Below, one piece after another: positions 16,488 through 25,146 of a stretch of DNA of 64,000 nucleotides. The notes under the pieces were generated by a model, which was not told the DNA's origin, ran no database searches, and saw nothing but the letters and a program-made list of their open reading frames with translations. The stretch lies in contig JBKGHI010000002.1 of the NCBI GenBank assembly GCA_046520405.1, positions 1 through 64,000 of the forward strand. Reading direction: 5' to 3'. This stretch comes from Myxococcus sp046520405 (GTDB taxonomy: Bacteria > Myxococcota > Myxococcia > Myxococcales > Myxococcaceae). A program made the translations under genes and the position numbers. The stretch's first letter is position 1; every line of letters starts with the position of its first letter.

Positions 16488-18647
16488 ATGGATCCCATTA
16501 CCGCGGTCGCTGCCGGCATCGGTGGCATCATCCTTCTCGGAGGCATCCTCCTCACCATCGTCCGGCTCTACCGGCAGGTGGACCAGGGCAAGGTGCTCAT
16601 CGTCAACACGCTGAAGAACGAGCCGGTCGTCACCTTCTCGGGAGCGGTGGTGTTCCCCATCATCAACCGGGCCGAGGTGATGGACATCTCCTTGAAGACG
16701 GTGGAGATCGACCGCCGCGGCAAGGAAGGCCTCATCTGCAAGGACAACATCCGGGGTGACATCAAGGTCACCTTCTTCGTCCGCGTGAACAAGACGCGCG
16801 AGGACGTGCTGAAGGTGGCGCAGACCATTGGCTGCGCGCGCGCCTCCGACCAGGAGACGCTGGAGAACCTCTTCGAGGCCAAGTTCTCCGAGGCCCTCAA
16901 GACGGTGGGCAAGAGCTTCGACTTCGAGGAGCTCTACACCAAGCGCGAGGAGATCAAGGACCAGGTCGTCAACGTCATCGGTCGTGACCTCAGCGGGTAC
17001 ATGCTGGAGGACTGCGCCATCGACTTCCTGGAGCAGACCCCGGTCGAGATGCTGGATAAGGACAACATCCTCGACGCGCAGGGCATCCGGAAGATCACCG
17101 AGCTGACCACCAAGCAGAACGTCTTCACCAACGAGCTGCGCCAGGACGAGCGCATGGCCGTCACCAAGCGCAACGTCGAGGCGGATGAGGCCATCTTCGC
17201 CCTGGAGCGTCAGCGTGAAGAGGCCGCCGCGAAGCAGAAGCGGGAAATCGACAGCATCCAGGCCCGCGAGACGGCCGAGGCCGAGCGCGTGAGGCAGGAG
17301 GAGCACGCCAAGGCCCAGCTGGCGCGCATCAAGGCCGAGGAAGAAATCAACATCAACGAGCAGAACAAGGCCCGGCAGATCGAGGTCGCGCAGAAGAACC
17401 GCGAGCGCGTGGTGGGCGTGGAGACCGAGCGCGTGGAGAAGGACCGCGCCCTGGAAGCCATCAACCGCGAGCGTGAGACGGAGCTGCAGCGCATCGCCAA
17501 GGAGAAGGCGCTCGAGGGCGAGAAGAAGGCCATCGCCGACGTGGTGCGCGCCCGCATCGCCGTGGAGAAGACGGTGGCGGAGGAGGAGGAGCGCATCAAG
17601 GACCTGCGCGTGAAGGCCGAGGCCACCCGCCGCAAGGACGCGCTGCTCATCACCGCCGAGGCGCAGGCGCAGGAGAAGCTGGTCAAGGACATCAAGGCGG
17701 CCGAGGCCTCCAACGAGGTGGCCAAGTTCACCGCCAAGGAGAAGCTGACGCTGGCCGAGGCCGAGCTGGAGGCCGCTGACAAGACGGCGAAGGCGAAGGT
17801 CCGCCTGGCCGAGGGCATCCAGGCCGAGGCCGCCGCCGAGGGCCTCGCCGAGGTGCGCGTGAAGGAAGCCGACGCGCAGGCGCAGGAGAAGCTCGGCATG
17901 GTCAACGTCCGCGTGAAGGAGGCGGAGGCCGGCGCCATCGAGAAGCAGGGCGCCGCGCAGGCCAACATCGTCCGCGAGAAGCTGCTGGCCGAGGCCGCGG
18001 GTGAGCAGGAGAAGGGCCTGGCCCACGCCCGCGTGCTGGAGGCGGAAGCCAGCGCCATCCAGAAGCGCGGCGAGGCGGAGGCCATTGCCACCCGCGAGAA
18101 GCAGCTGGCCGAGGCCGCCGCCATCCAGGAGAAGCTGCTGGCCGAGGCCCGCGGCCTGGCGGAGAAGGCCGCGTCCATGAAGCTGATGGACGGCGTTGGC
18201 CGCGAGCACGAGGAGTTCCGCCTCAAGCTCAACAAGGAGCGCGACGTGGAGCTGGAGTCCATCCGCGCGCGGAAGGACATCGCGCACGCCCAGGCCGAGG
18301 TGCTGGCCAAGGCGTTCGCCAACGCGAAGTTCAACATCGTCGGTGGCGACGGCCAGTTCTTCGAGCGCTTCGTCAAGGCGGTGTCGTTCGGCTCCGCGGT
18401 GGACGGCGCGCTGGACCACGGCGAGGCGCTGCAGAAGGCACTGGGTGGCTACCTCAACGGCGAGAAGGACTTCACGGCGGACCTGAAGGAGGTCCTCTCC
18501 AAGCCCGGCCTCACCAATGACGCGCAGAACCTGGCGGTCGCCGCGCTGCTGCACAAGATGGCGGCCAGCCCCGTCGCCGCGACCGGCGCGGGCCTCAAGG
18601 CGCTGGTCAACGAGCTGAAGCCCGGCACGACGGACACGCAGGGCTGA
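16488..18647 (+). CDS. SPFH/flotillin family protein (YqiK-like)
   Basis: Membrane scaffold protein of about 719 aa. Residues 4-28 form an N-terminal membrane segment (ITAVAAGIGGIILLGGILL). An SPFH domain follows over about residues 35-210 (VVFPIINRAEVMDISLKTVEI; GYMLEDCAIDFLEQTPVEML). A very long charged Ala/Glu/Lys coiled coil spans roughly 210-610 with EAEA-type heptads typical of flotillins, then a globular C-terminal region (KFNIVGGDGQFFERFVKAV). ATG 16488 is preceded by AGGA. It lies between the YqiJ-like protein and a giant AAA+ ATPase on the same strand, suggesting a membrane-platform complex. Its role in this organism is unknown. Confidence 0.9.
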   Translation: MDPITAVAAGIGGIILLGGILLTIVRLYRQVDQGKVLIVNTLKNEPVVTFSGAVVFPIINRAEVMDISLKTVEIDRRGKEGLICKDNIRGDIKVTFFVRVNKTREDVLKVAQTIGCARASDQETLENLFEAKFSEALKTVGKSFDFEELYTKREEIKDQVVNVIGRDLSGYMLEDCAIDFLEQTPVEMLDKDNILDAQGIRKITELTTKQNVFTNELRQDERMAVTKRNVEADEAIFALERQREEAAAKQKREIDSIQARETAEAERVRQEEHAKAQLARIKAEEEININEQNKARQIEVAQKNRERVVGVETERVEKDRALEAINRERETELQRIAKEKALEGEKKAIADVVRARIAVEKTVAEEEERIKDLRVKAEATRRKDALLITAEAQAQEKLVKDIKAAEASNEVAKFTAKEKLTLAEAELEAADKTAKAKVRLAEGIQAEAAAEGLAEVRVKEADAQAQEKLGMVNVRVKEAEAGAIEKQGAAQANIVREKLLAEAAGEQEKGLAHARVLEAEASAIQKRGEAEAIATREKQLAEAAAIQEKLLAEARGLAEKAASMKLMDGVGREHEEFRLKLNKERDVELESIRARKDIAHAQAEVLAKAFANAKFNIVGGDGQFFERFVKAVSFGSAVDGALDHGEALQKALGGYLNGEKDFTADLKEVLSKPGLTNDAQNLAVAALLHKMAASPVAATGAGLKALVNELKPGTTDTQG

Positions 18648-18703
18648 CAGTCCCAGAAGGGCCACCGCCGCGAACCGGCGGCGGTGGCACGGCCGTAAGA
18701 CGA

Positions 18704-18767
18704 CCCTCACCCCGGCCTCCCCTCCGGGGTGGCGCCCCTCCGCACGGGAGGGAGCGGGGGTGGGGGT
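18704..18767. repeat. REP-like GC-rich palindromic element between flotillin and ATPase genes
   Basis: CCCTCACCCC at one end and GGGGGTGGGGGTC at the other enclose CCTCC/GGAGG blocks, the general look of dispersed bacterial extragenic palindromes. A separate hairpin CCACCGCCG/CGGCGGTGG lies just upstream at about 18662-18687, right after the flotillin stop. Copy number in the genome cannot be seen here. Confidence 0.4.
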
Positions 18768-18790
18768 CTCCGCTTTCTCGGTGAACATCC

Positions 18791-21700
18791 ATGGCAACTG
18801 ACGGTGGCAAGGGCGCGGCGCCTGCGGGCGAGGCGGCGTTGGAAGGCGGCAGCTACGAGGTCATCCGCGCGCGGTTGATCGCGCAGGCGGACGCGCTCGG
18901 CGCGAAGGCGACGGACCTCAACGGGCGGCGCAAGGCGCTCTTCGGCGGGACGGAGCTGTCCGTCATTGGCAATGAGCGGGTGCGCACCGAGAACAACTGC
19001 GTTCCGTGCGACATCGCCAGCGTCGGCAAGTACCTGCTCTTCGGCTACAACGTCTTCATCGGCTTGAAGCGCGAGACGTCGGTGTCCGACGTGTTCTCGC
19101 TGCACAAGTTCGAGAAGACGGCTGACGGCTACGACTTCTCCACCGTGCCCGACACCGAGGCCGGCGGGTTCCTGGCGGACCCGCGCTTCGTGAAGGACTT
19201 CGGCGAGCTCTACAAGTATTACAAGGACGCCAAGCTCCTTCAGATTCGCAAGCTGGACTCGCGCCTGCTGGCCATCTTCAAGACGGGCCAGTCCCTGCGG
19301 GACATCAAGGTCTTCCGCTTCAGCCTGGACCTGGAGGGCCGCGCCACCTACCTGGACAACCAGGGCGAGCGTGACCACGTCTTCCCACCGTCGCACGACT
19401 TCGAGTGGACGGTGGCCACGCGCGACAACTACGTCACCGGCCAGCACCCGCACGTCAACGTGCTGGACCAGGTGTTCGTGGAGACGGTGAAGGGCGACCT
19501 CACCGTCAAGGTGGAGGACAACACCTCCAGCGGCATGGGCATCTACAGCGAGCCCGTGGACGACCCGGACCAGTCGCTGGACGACGCGGAGTTCGCCTGG
19601 GCGCGGGTGGGCACGCTCATCCTCCTGCGGGTGCTGCCGTTCCGGGAGAAGTCGCACCGCTACCTCGTCTTCAACTCGCGCACGCAGCACGTGGTGCGCA
19701 TCGACGCCATTGGCCAGGCGTGCGTGCGGCTGCCGGAAGACCAGGGCATCGTCTTCCCGGGCGGCTATTACCTCCAGACGGGCGACTTCAAGGTCTTCGA
19801 CGGCGCCGCGGCTTCGGAGGGCATGGAGTTCAAGCGCGCCATCCGCTCGCCCAACGGCGAGGACGTGCTCTACATCTTCCACCGGCGCTCGGACGGCTGC
19901 TACGTCCTGTTCCCGTACAACCTGGTGCGCAAGGAGGTGCAGAACCCCCTGGTGGCGCACGGCATGAGCCTGTTCTCGGACGGACAGCTCGTCATCTTCC
20001 GCTCCACGTCGGACGAGCCCACGCGCGTCCACCCGATGCAGGTGTGGCAGACGCCGTTCGTCTCCGCCGAGCACGCGGCGGCCACGCCTCCGGCTCCGGG
20101 CTACCTGGGCAAGGTGGGCAACGCGGAGCTGGTGCGCGGCATCTCCGACTCGCTGACGATTCAGCGCGTCGCGAAGTCGGAGAAGCCCACCCGGCGCACC
20201 TACGAGGACCTGGTGGGCGCGGCCACCCGCGCGCTGGACGCGTACTACTGGCTGGGCCACGAGGAGACGGGGCTCCAGGAGCCCATCGAGACGTTGCGGC
20301 GCACCGCCGAGCTCATCATCGATGAGTTCGAGAAGGTGGTCGCGATGCAGAAGCGCGCCACCGAAGCGCTGGCGGCCGCCGAGACGGAGCAGGAGACGCT
20401 GCTGCTTCGCGTCCAGCCGGAGAACCTCAACAACGCGGAAGCCTTCATGCAGGCGCTGGCGGACCTCCGCAAGCAGCGCGGGCACCTGATTACGCTGAAG
20501 GACATCCGCTACATGGACCTGGGACGCGTGGACGTCCTGGAGTCCGCGGTGGTGGAGGCGTCCGACCGGGTCAGCACGTCCTGCGTGGAGTTCCTCCAGA
20601 AGGGCGAGGCGCTGTCGCCGCTGGCCGAGCGGCTGGATGAGCTGCTGGCGAAGCTGGAGCCGCTGCAGACCACCCTGGAACTGGCGCCCCTGGGCGAGGA
20701 CGTGGACAAGACGGCCCACGGCCTGGAGGTCCTGGGCGAGGTCGTCGGCGGCCTTCAGGTGGGCGACCCGCTGGCCCGGGCCCGCATCCTGGAAGGCATC
20801 TCCGAGCTGTTCAGCCGCCTCAACCGGGTGCGCGCCAGCCTCGCGGCCAAGCGCAAGGAGCTGTCCGGCCGGGAGAAGCGCGCGGAGTTCGGCGCCCAGT
20901 TCAAGCTGCTGGGGCAGAGCATCGAAAGCTCGCTGTCCCAGGCGGACACCCCGGAGCGCTGCGACGAGGCGATGTCCCGCCTCACCGTGCAGTTGGAGGA
21001 ACTGGAGGGCCGCTTCGGCGAGTTCGACGAGTTCCTGGAGCAGATCACCCAGAAGCGCGAGGAGCTGCTGGAGGCCTTCGGCGCGCGCAAGCAGTCGCTG
21101 GTGGATGAGCGGCAGCGCCGCGCGCAGAGCCTCTTCGGGGCCGCGGAGCGCATCCTCCAGGGCGTGCAGCGGCGGGCGAAGGCCTTCAAGACGGACGACG
21201 AGCTCAACGGCTACTTCGCCTCCGACGCGATGATCCTCAAGCTGCGTCAGCTGGCCGACCAGTTGATGGAGCTGCAGGACAGCGTCCGCGCGGACGAGGT
21301 GATGTCGCGCGTGAAGTCCGCCAAGCAGGACGCGCTGCGCGCCCTGAGAGACAGGCAGGACCTGTTCGCGGACGGCGAGAACCTCATCAAGCTGGGCGCG
21401 TACCGGTTCAACGTCAGCACGCAGCCGCTGGACCTGACGCTGCTGCCGCGCGAGGGGGAGTTGTACCTCCAGCTCACCGGCACGGACTACGCGCAGCGGG
21501 TGGATGACCCGGAGCTGCTGAAGTACCGCGACCTCTGGGAGCAGCACCTCGTCTCCGAGTCGCCCGGTGTCTACCGCTCCGAGTACCTGGCGGGGTGCAT
21601 CCTGGCGGACGCCGAGGACGGCAAGCAGGGCCAGTCCCTGGATGCGCTCCATGAGGCGTTGCTGGGCGGCACGCTGCTGGAGACCGTGCGTGCCTACGCG

Positions 21701-24349
21701 GCCGACCGCTTCGACGAGGGCTACGAGCGTGGCGTCCACGACTCGGATACGGCCTCCATCCTGGAGAAGCTGCTCGGGCTGCACCAGGGCGCGGGCCTGC
21801 TGCGCTTCGCGCCGGTGCCGCGCGCCTGGGCCGCGCTGTTCTGGGCCTTCGACGCAGACGAGGCCAGCAAGACGGTGTTCCAGCGCCGGGCGCGCAGCCT
21901 CGCGCGGCTGCGGAGCACGTTCGCCTCGGGCGGGAGCCTGGCCGAGGTGGGCGAGGCGCTGGGGAACCGCGTGGGCGCGTTCCTCTCCGCGCATGGCCTG
22001 AAGCACTCTCCCGCGGAGGCGCGGCAGGCGGGCCGTTACCTCGCCGAGGAGCTGGGCGCGGAGCACCCGCGCTTCACCACCAGCGGCGAGGCGATGTCGC
22101 TGAAGGACGCGTTCCTCCATGAGCTCGACCGCCATGGGACGCGCTCCGCGTTCGAGGACGACCTGCGAGGCCTGGAGAAGGACCTGGGCGCGCGGTTGGA
22201 GCTCGCCCGGGTGTGGGTGGATGGCTACCTGGCGCAGCGGGAGGGCGGGCCCGGCGAGGCCACTCACGTGGCGCTGGAGACCTCCGTCCTGCTGCTCACC
22301 GGCACCAAGCTGGACCGCGAGTCCGCGGGCGCGCTCACGGCCACCGAAGTCTCCGGGCTCCTGGGCAATCACTCGCGCATCCACGACCGGAAGCTGTCGC
22401 TGCGCCTGGACGAGTTCCTGGCGCGCCACGGTGAGTTCCGGCAGGTGCGCGTGCCGCAGTACCAGGCCTACCGCGCGATGCAGCGGGAGCTGTTGGAGCG
22501 TGAGCGCCGCAAGCTGCGCCTGGACGAGCTGACGCCGAAGGTCCTGTCCTCCTTCGTGCGCAACCGGCTCATCGACGAGGTGTACCTGCCGCTCATCGGC
22601 GCGAACCTGGCGAAGCAGCTCGGCGCGGCGGGTGAGGGCAAGCGGACGGACCGCATGGGCATGCTGCTGCTCATGTCGCCACCGGGCTACGGCAAGACGA
22701 CGCTGATGGAGTACGTCGCCAGCCGCCTGGGGCTCACCTTCGTGAAGGTGAACGGCCCCGCGCTGGGCCACTCCGTGAAGTCGCTGGACCCGGCCGAGGC
22801 GCCCAACGCAACGGCGCGGCAGGAGGTGGAGCGCATCAACCTGTCCTTCGAGATGGGCAACAACGTGATGCTCTACCTCGACGACATCCAGCACACGGAC
22901 CCGGAGCTGCTCCAGAAGTTCATCTCGCTGTGCGACGGCCAGCGCCGCATCGAGGGCGTGTGGAACGGCCGCACGCGCACCTATGACCTGCGCGGCAAGA
23001 AGTTCTGCGTGGTCATGGCCGGCAACCCGTACACGGAGACGGGCGACCGCTTCCGCATCCCGGACATGCTCGCCAACCGCGCGGACACCTACAACCTGGG
23101 TGACATCCTCGACGGCAAGGAGCACCTGTTCGCGCTCAGCTACCTGGAGAACGCGCTCACGTCGAACCCGGTGACGGCGCCGCTGGCCACGCGCGATCCG
23201 GCGGACACGCACCGCCTCATCCGCATGGCGCAGGGCGAGGAGGTCCAGTCGGCCGAGCTGAAGCACGGCTACGCGGCGGCGGAGCTCCAGGAAATCATCG
23301 CTGTGTTCCAGCGCATGTTCCGCGCGCAGTCCGTGCTGCTGAAGGTGAACCTCCAGTACATCGCCTCGGCGGCGCAGGACGAGCGCTTCCGGACCGAGCC
23401 CGCGTTCAAGTTGCAGGGCAGCTACCGCAACATGAGCAAGCTGACGGAGAAGATCGTCGCGGCGATGACCGACGACGAGCTCGAGCGGCTCATCGATGAC
23501 CACTACCAGGGCGAGTCGCAAACGCTGACGACGGCGGCCGAGCAGAACCTGCTCAAGCTGGCGGAGATGCGCGGCCGGCTGACGCCGGAGAAGGCGAAGC
23601 GCTGGCAGGAAATCAAGGAGGGCTTCGCGCGCGTGAAGCGCATGGGCGGCAAGGACGACGACCCGGTGGCGCGCGTCACCGGTCAGCTCAGCGGCATCGA
23701 GGAGCAGCTCGGCGCGGTGCGGGACGCGGTGGTGCAGGCGGCCAACCACGTCTCCGCCAGCCAGGTCCGTGACGAGCAGTCCGGCGCGGTGGTGGAGGTG
23801 CTGCCCCGCCTGGAGTCCCTGCGCGAGGCCGTGCTGGAAGTGGCCAGCGTGGGCCGCGAGTCTGTGAAGGTCGCGAAGGCGGTGCCGCCGCCCGCGCCCG
23901 TGGCCGCCGGGCCGGACCTGACGCCGTACCTCAAGCACATGGCCCACCTGCTCAAGGCTTTGACGGAGCGGGTGGCGGCGCAGGCGGAGCGGCCCCCGGA
24001 GCCGCCGCCGGAGTCCGCGCCCACCGTGCGGATGGCGGCGTTGGCGCCTTCGCCCGACTTCACCGCCTACATGGAGCAGCTCTCCCGCGCCATCACCGCG
24101 CTGGCCGAGCGGCCGGTGAACGTGTCCGCCAACGTGCCCGCGGAGGCGCTCCAGCGCACCGCGCTCACGGGGCCGTCACCCGCCGAGCTGAGCCGTCAAA
24201 TCGAGCTGGTGGAGGGCGTGCTGCTGCCGCTGGAGCGCGCCTCGCGCCGCGCCATTCAAGGCGAGGGCGAAGGCGTCATGAAGTCGCTCCAGGTCTGGCA
24301 GCAGGTCACCGAGGCCCTGGAGCTGCTGCGCTCCATGCTGCGGCGCTGA
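18791..24349 (+). CDS. Giant AAA+ ATPase, DUF3686 / 'DNA repair ATPase' type
   Basis: 1,852-residue cytoplasmic protein. The N-terminal third (about residues 40-470) matches the DUF3686 type as I recognise it (ENNCVPCDIASVGKYLLFGYN; VFPGGYYLQTGDFKVFD). A helical, coiled-coil-rich middle follows. A AAA+ domain lies near residues 1250-1500 with Walker A GYGKTT (about 1298), Walker B VMLYLDDIQ (about 1359), and a sensor-like VVMAGNPYTETGDRFRIPDM typical of MoxR/dynein-like AAA+ proteins. The last roughly 250 residues are coiled coil with a Pro-rich linker. 'DNA repair' is only an annotation label for this family. It is co-directional with the SPFH gene 144 bases upstream, and the trio is probably functionally linked. 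Confidence 0.85.
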   Translation: MATDGGKGAAPAGEAALEGGSYEVIRARLIAQADALGAKATDLNGRRKALFGGTELSVIGNERVRTENNCVPCDIASVGKYLLFGYNVFIGLKRETSVSDVFSLHKFEKTADGYDFSTVPDTEAGGFLADPRFVKDFGELYKYYKDAKLLQIRKLDSRLLAIFKTGQSLRDIKVFRFSLDLEGRATYLDNQGERDHVFPPSHDFEWTVATRDNYVTGQHPHVNVLDQVFVETVKGDLTVKVEDNTSSGMGIYSEPVDDPDQSLDDAEFAWARVGTLILLRVLPFREKSHRYLVFNSRTQHVVRIDAIGQACVRLPEDQGIVFPGGYYLQTGDFKVFDGAAASEGMEFKRAIRSPNGEDVLYIFHRRSDGCYVLFPYNLVRKEVQNPLVAHGMSLFSDGQLVIFRSTSDEPTRVHPMQVWQTPFVSAEHAAATPPAPGYLGKVGNAELVRGISDSLTIQRVAKSEKPTRRTYEDLVGAATRALDAYYWLGHEETGLQEPIETLRRTAELIIDEFEKVVAMQKRATEALAAAETEQETLLLRVQPENLNNAEAFMQALADLRKQRGHLITLKDIRYMDLGRVDVLESAVVEASDRVSTSCVEFLQKGEALSPLAERLDELLAKLEPLQTTLELAPLGEDVDKTAHGLEVLGEVVGGLQVGDPLARARILEGISELFSRLNRVRASLAAKRKELSGREKRAEFGAQFKLLGQSIESSLSQADTPERCDEAMSRLTVQLEELEGRFGEFDEFLEQITQKREELLEAFGARKQSLVDERQRRAQSLFGAAERILQGVQRRAKAFKTDDELNGYFASDAMILKLRQLADQLMELQDSVRADEVMSRVKSAKQDALRALRDRQDLFADGENLIKLGAYRFNVSTQPLDLTLLPREGELYLQLTGTDYAQRVDDPELLKYRDLWEQHLVSESPGVYRSEYLAGCILADAEDGKQGQSLDALHEALLGGTLLETVRAYAADRFDEGYERGVHDSDTASILEKLLGLHQGAGLLRFAPVPRAWAALFWAFDADEASKTVFQRRARSLARLRSTFASGGSLAEVGEALGNRVGAFLSAHGLKHSPAEARQAGRYLAEELGAEHPRFTTSGEAMSLKDAFLHELDRHGTRSAFEDDLRGLEKDLGARLELARVWVDGYLAQREGGPGEATHVALETSVLLLTGTKLDRESAGALTATEVSGLLGNHSRIHDRKLSLRLDEFLARHGEFRQVRVPQYQAYRAMQRELLERERRKLRLDELTPKVLSSFVRNRLIDEVYLPLIGANLAKQLGAAGEGKRTDRMGMLLLMSPPGYGKTTLMEYVASRLGLTFVKVNGPALGHSVKSLDPAEAPNATARQEVERINLSFEMGNNVMLYLDDIQHTDPELLQKFISLCDGQRRIEGVWNGRTRTYDLRGKKFCVVMAGNPYTETGDRFRIPDMLANRADTYNLGDILDGKEHLFALSYLENALTSNPVTAPLATRDPADTHRLIRMAQGEEVQSAELKHGYAAAELQEIIAVFQRMFRAQSVLLKVNLQYIASAAQDERFRTEPAFKLQGSYRNMSKLTEKIVAAMTDDELERLIDDHYQGESQTLTTAAEQNLLKLAEMRGRLTPEKAKRWQEIKEGFARVKRMGGKDDDPVARVTGQLSGIEEQLGAVRDAVVQAANHVSASQVRDEQSGAVVEVLPRLESLREAVLEVASVGRESVKVAKAVPPPAPVAAGPDLTPYLKHMAHLLKALTERVAAQAERPPEPPPESAPTVRMAALAPSPDFTAYMEQLSRAITALAERPVNVSANVPAEALQRTALTGPSPAELSRQIELVEGVLLPLERASRRAIQGEGEGVMKSLQVWQQVTEALELLRSMLRR

Positions 24350-24364
24350 ACCGCGCGCCGCGCG

Positions 24365-25054
24365 CTATCGGAACTGGGCAGAGCCCTCGACGCCGCGGTC
24401 GTCGAGGACTCTGTCCAGCGTGTCCTCGAGCTGCTGGCCGTCCACGGCGGTGACGCGCACGGAGAAGGGGCCGTCACCCATGCCGCTCGAGTTGACGAAG
24501 TAGTTGTGGTTTTCGCGCGGGACGTCCTGCCAGCCGCCGGTGCCGCGCCGCCACTCCAGCTTCTGGATGGGCAGGCGGTGGTTGCGCACCTGGATGGCGG
24601 TCCACCAGGGATTGCTGCCGTCCTTGAAGAAGTACTCGATGTTCCCCGCCACGTCGCAGGACACCGGCGTCCAGGTGATGTTGACCCGGCCCAGATGCAT
24701 GTCCGCGATGCGGGCGAAGGCCTCCCGGCTCAGGTCCAGGTGGCCGGATTCACACTCCGGGCAGCGGTCCACGATGCGCACGCGGACCGAGCCCTTGGGC
24801 CCAGTGATGTCCACGCACTGTCCACAGGCCGCGCTGTTGGCGTACTGGGGCGTGTTCATGGCGGCCACCATCAGGTCGCCGGTCGGCTCGTAGCTGCAAT
24901 TGCCAGAGCCGTTGGCGTCATAGAAGGTCGCGATGCCCTGTTGCTCCTCGCCCAGCGGCGCGCCGCCGCCGGACGGGTCGTCACTGCAACCGCCACAGGC
25001 GAGGAACACCGTGGCGACAGGGAGGAGGAAGCGTCGGGACTTGAGAGGGTGCAT
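24365..25054 (-). CDS. Expansin-like (EXLX) lipoprotein
   Basis: 229-residue secreted protein. The lipobox is near residues 20-23 (ACGGC). A double-psi beta-barrel domain follows (GIATFYDANGSGNCSYEPTG...AACGQCVDITGP...VRIVDRCPEC...HLDLS), with the Tyr, Asp and Cys pattern of bacterial expansins. The second domain (IQVRNHRLPIQKLEWRRG...W) is the beta-sandwich carbohydrate-binding domain of two-domain EXLX proteins. Expansins loosen cellulose or peptidoglycan networks without hydrolysis. It is convergent with the ATPase gene and follows the VWA gene on the same strand by about 90 bases, separated by a strong hairpin, so it probably has its own promoter. Confidence 0.88.
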   Translation of the reverse strand: MHPLKSRRFLLPVATVFLACGGCSDDPSGGGAPLGEEQQGIATFYDANGSGNCSYEPTGDLMVAAMNTPQYANSAACGQCVDITGPKGSVRVRIVDRCPECESGHLDLSREAFARIADMHLGRVNITWTPVSCDVAGNIEYFFKDGSNPWWTAIQVRNHRLPIQKLEWRRGTGGWQDVPRENHNYFVNSSGMGDGPFSVRVTAVDGQQLEDTLDRVLDDRGVEGSAQFR

Positions 25055-25085
25055 GGCCGCTCAGCATAGCCCCGCGAAACGGCAT

Positions 25086-25119
25086 CGGGGTGGAAGGGCC
25101 TTGGGCACCTTCCACCCCG
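25086..25119 (-). terminator. Perfect hairpin after the VWA gene
   Basis: Twelve-base perfect arms CGGGGTGGAAGG and CCTTCCACCCCG with a ten-base loop, between the VWA stop and the expansin start. Only a short T-tract (GTTTC) follows on the minus strand. Confidence 0.6.
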
Positions 25120-25146
25120 ACGTGTAGGCGGGCCTGGGCCCAGGTA

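Noticed and set aside
18707..23947. A 1,746-codon frame opposite the AAA+ ATPase
   Set aside because: Low-complexity Arg/His/Leu composition, no motifs; the plus-strand frame carries Walker A and B and family-like N-terminal sequence.
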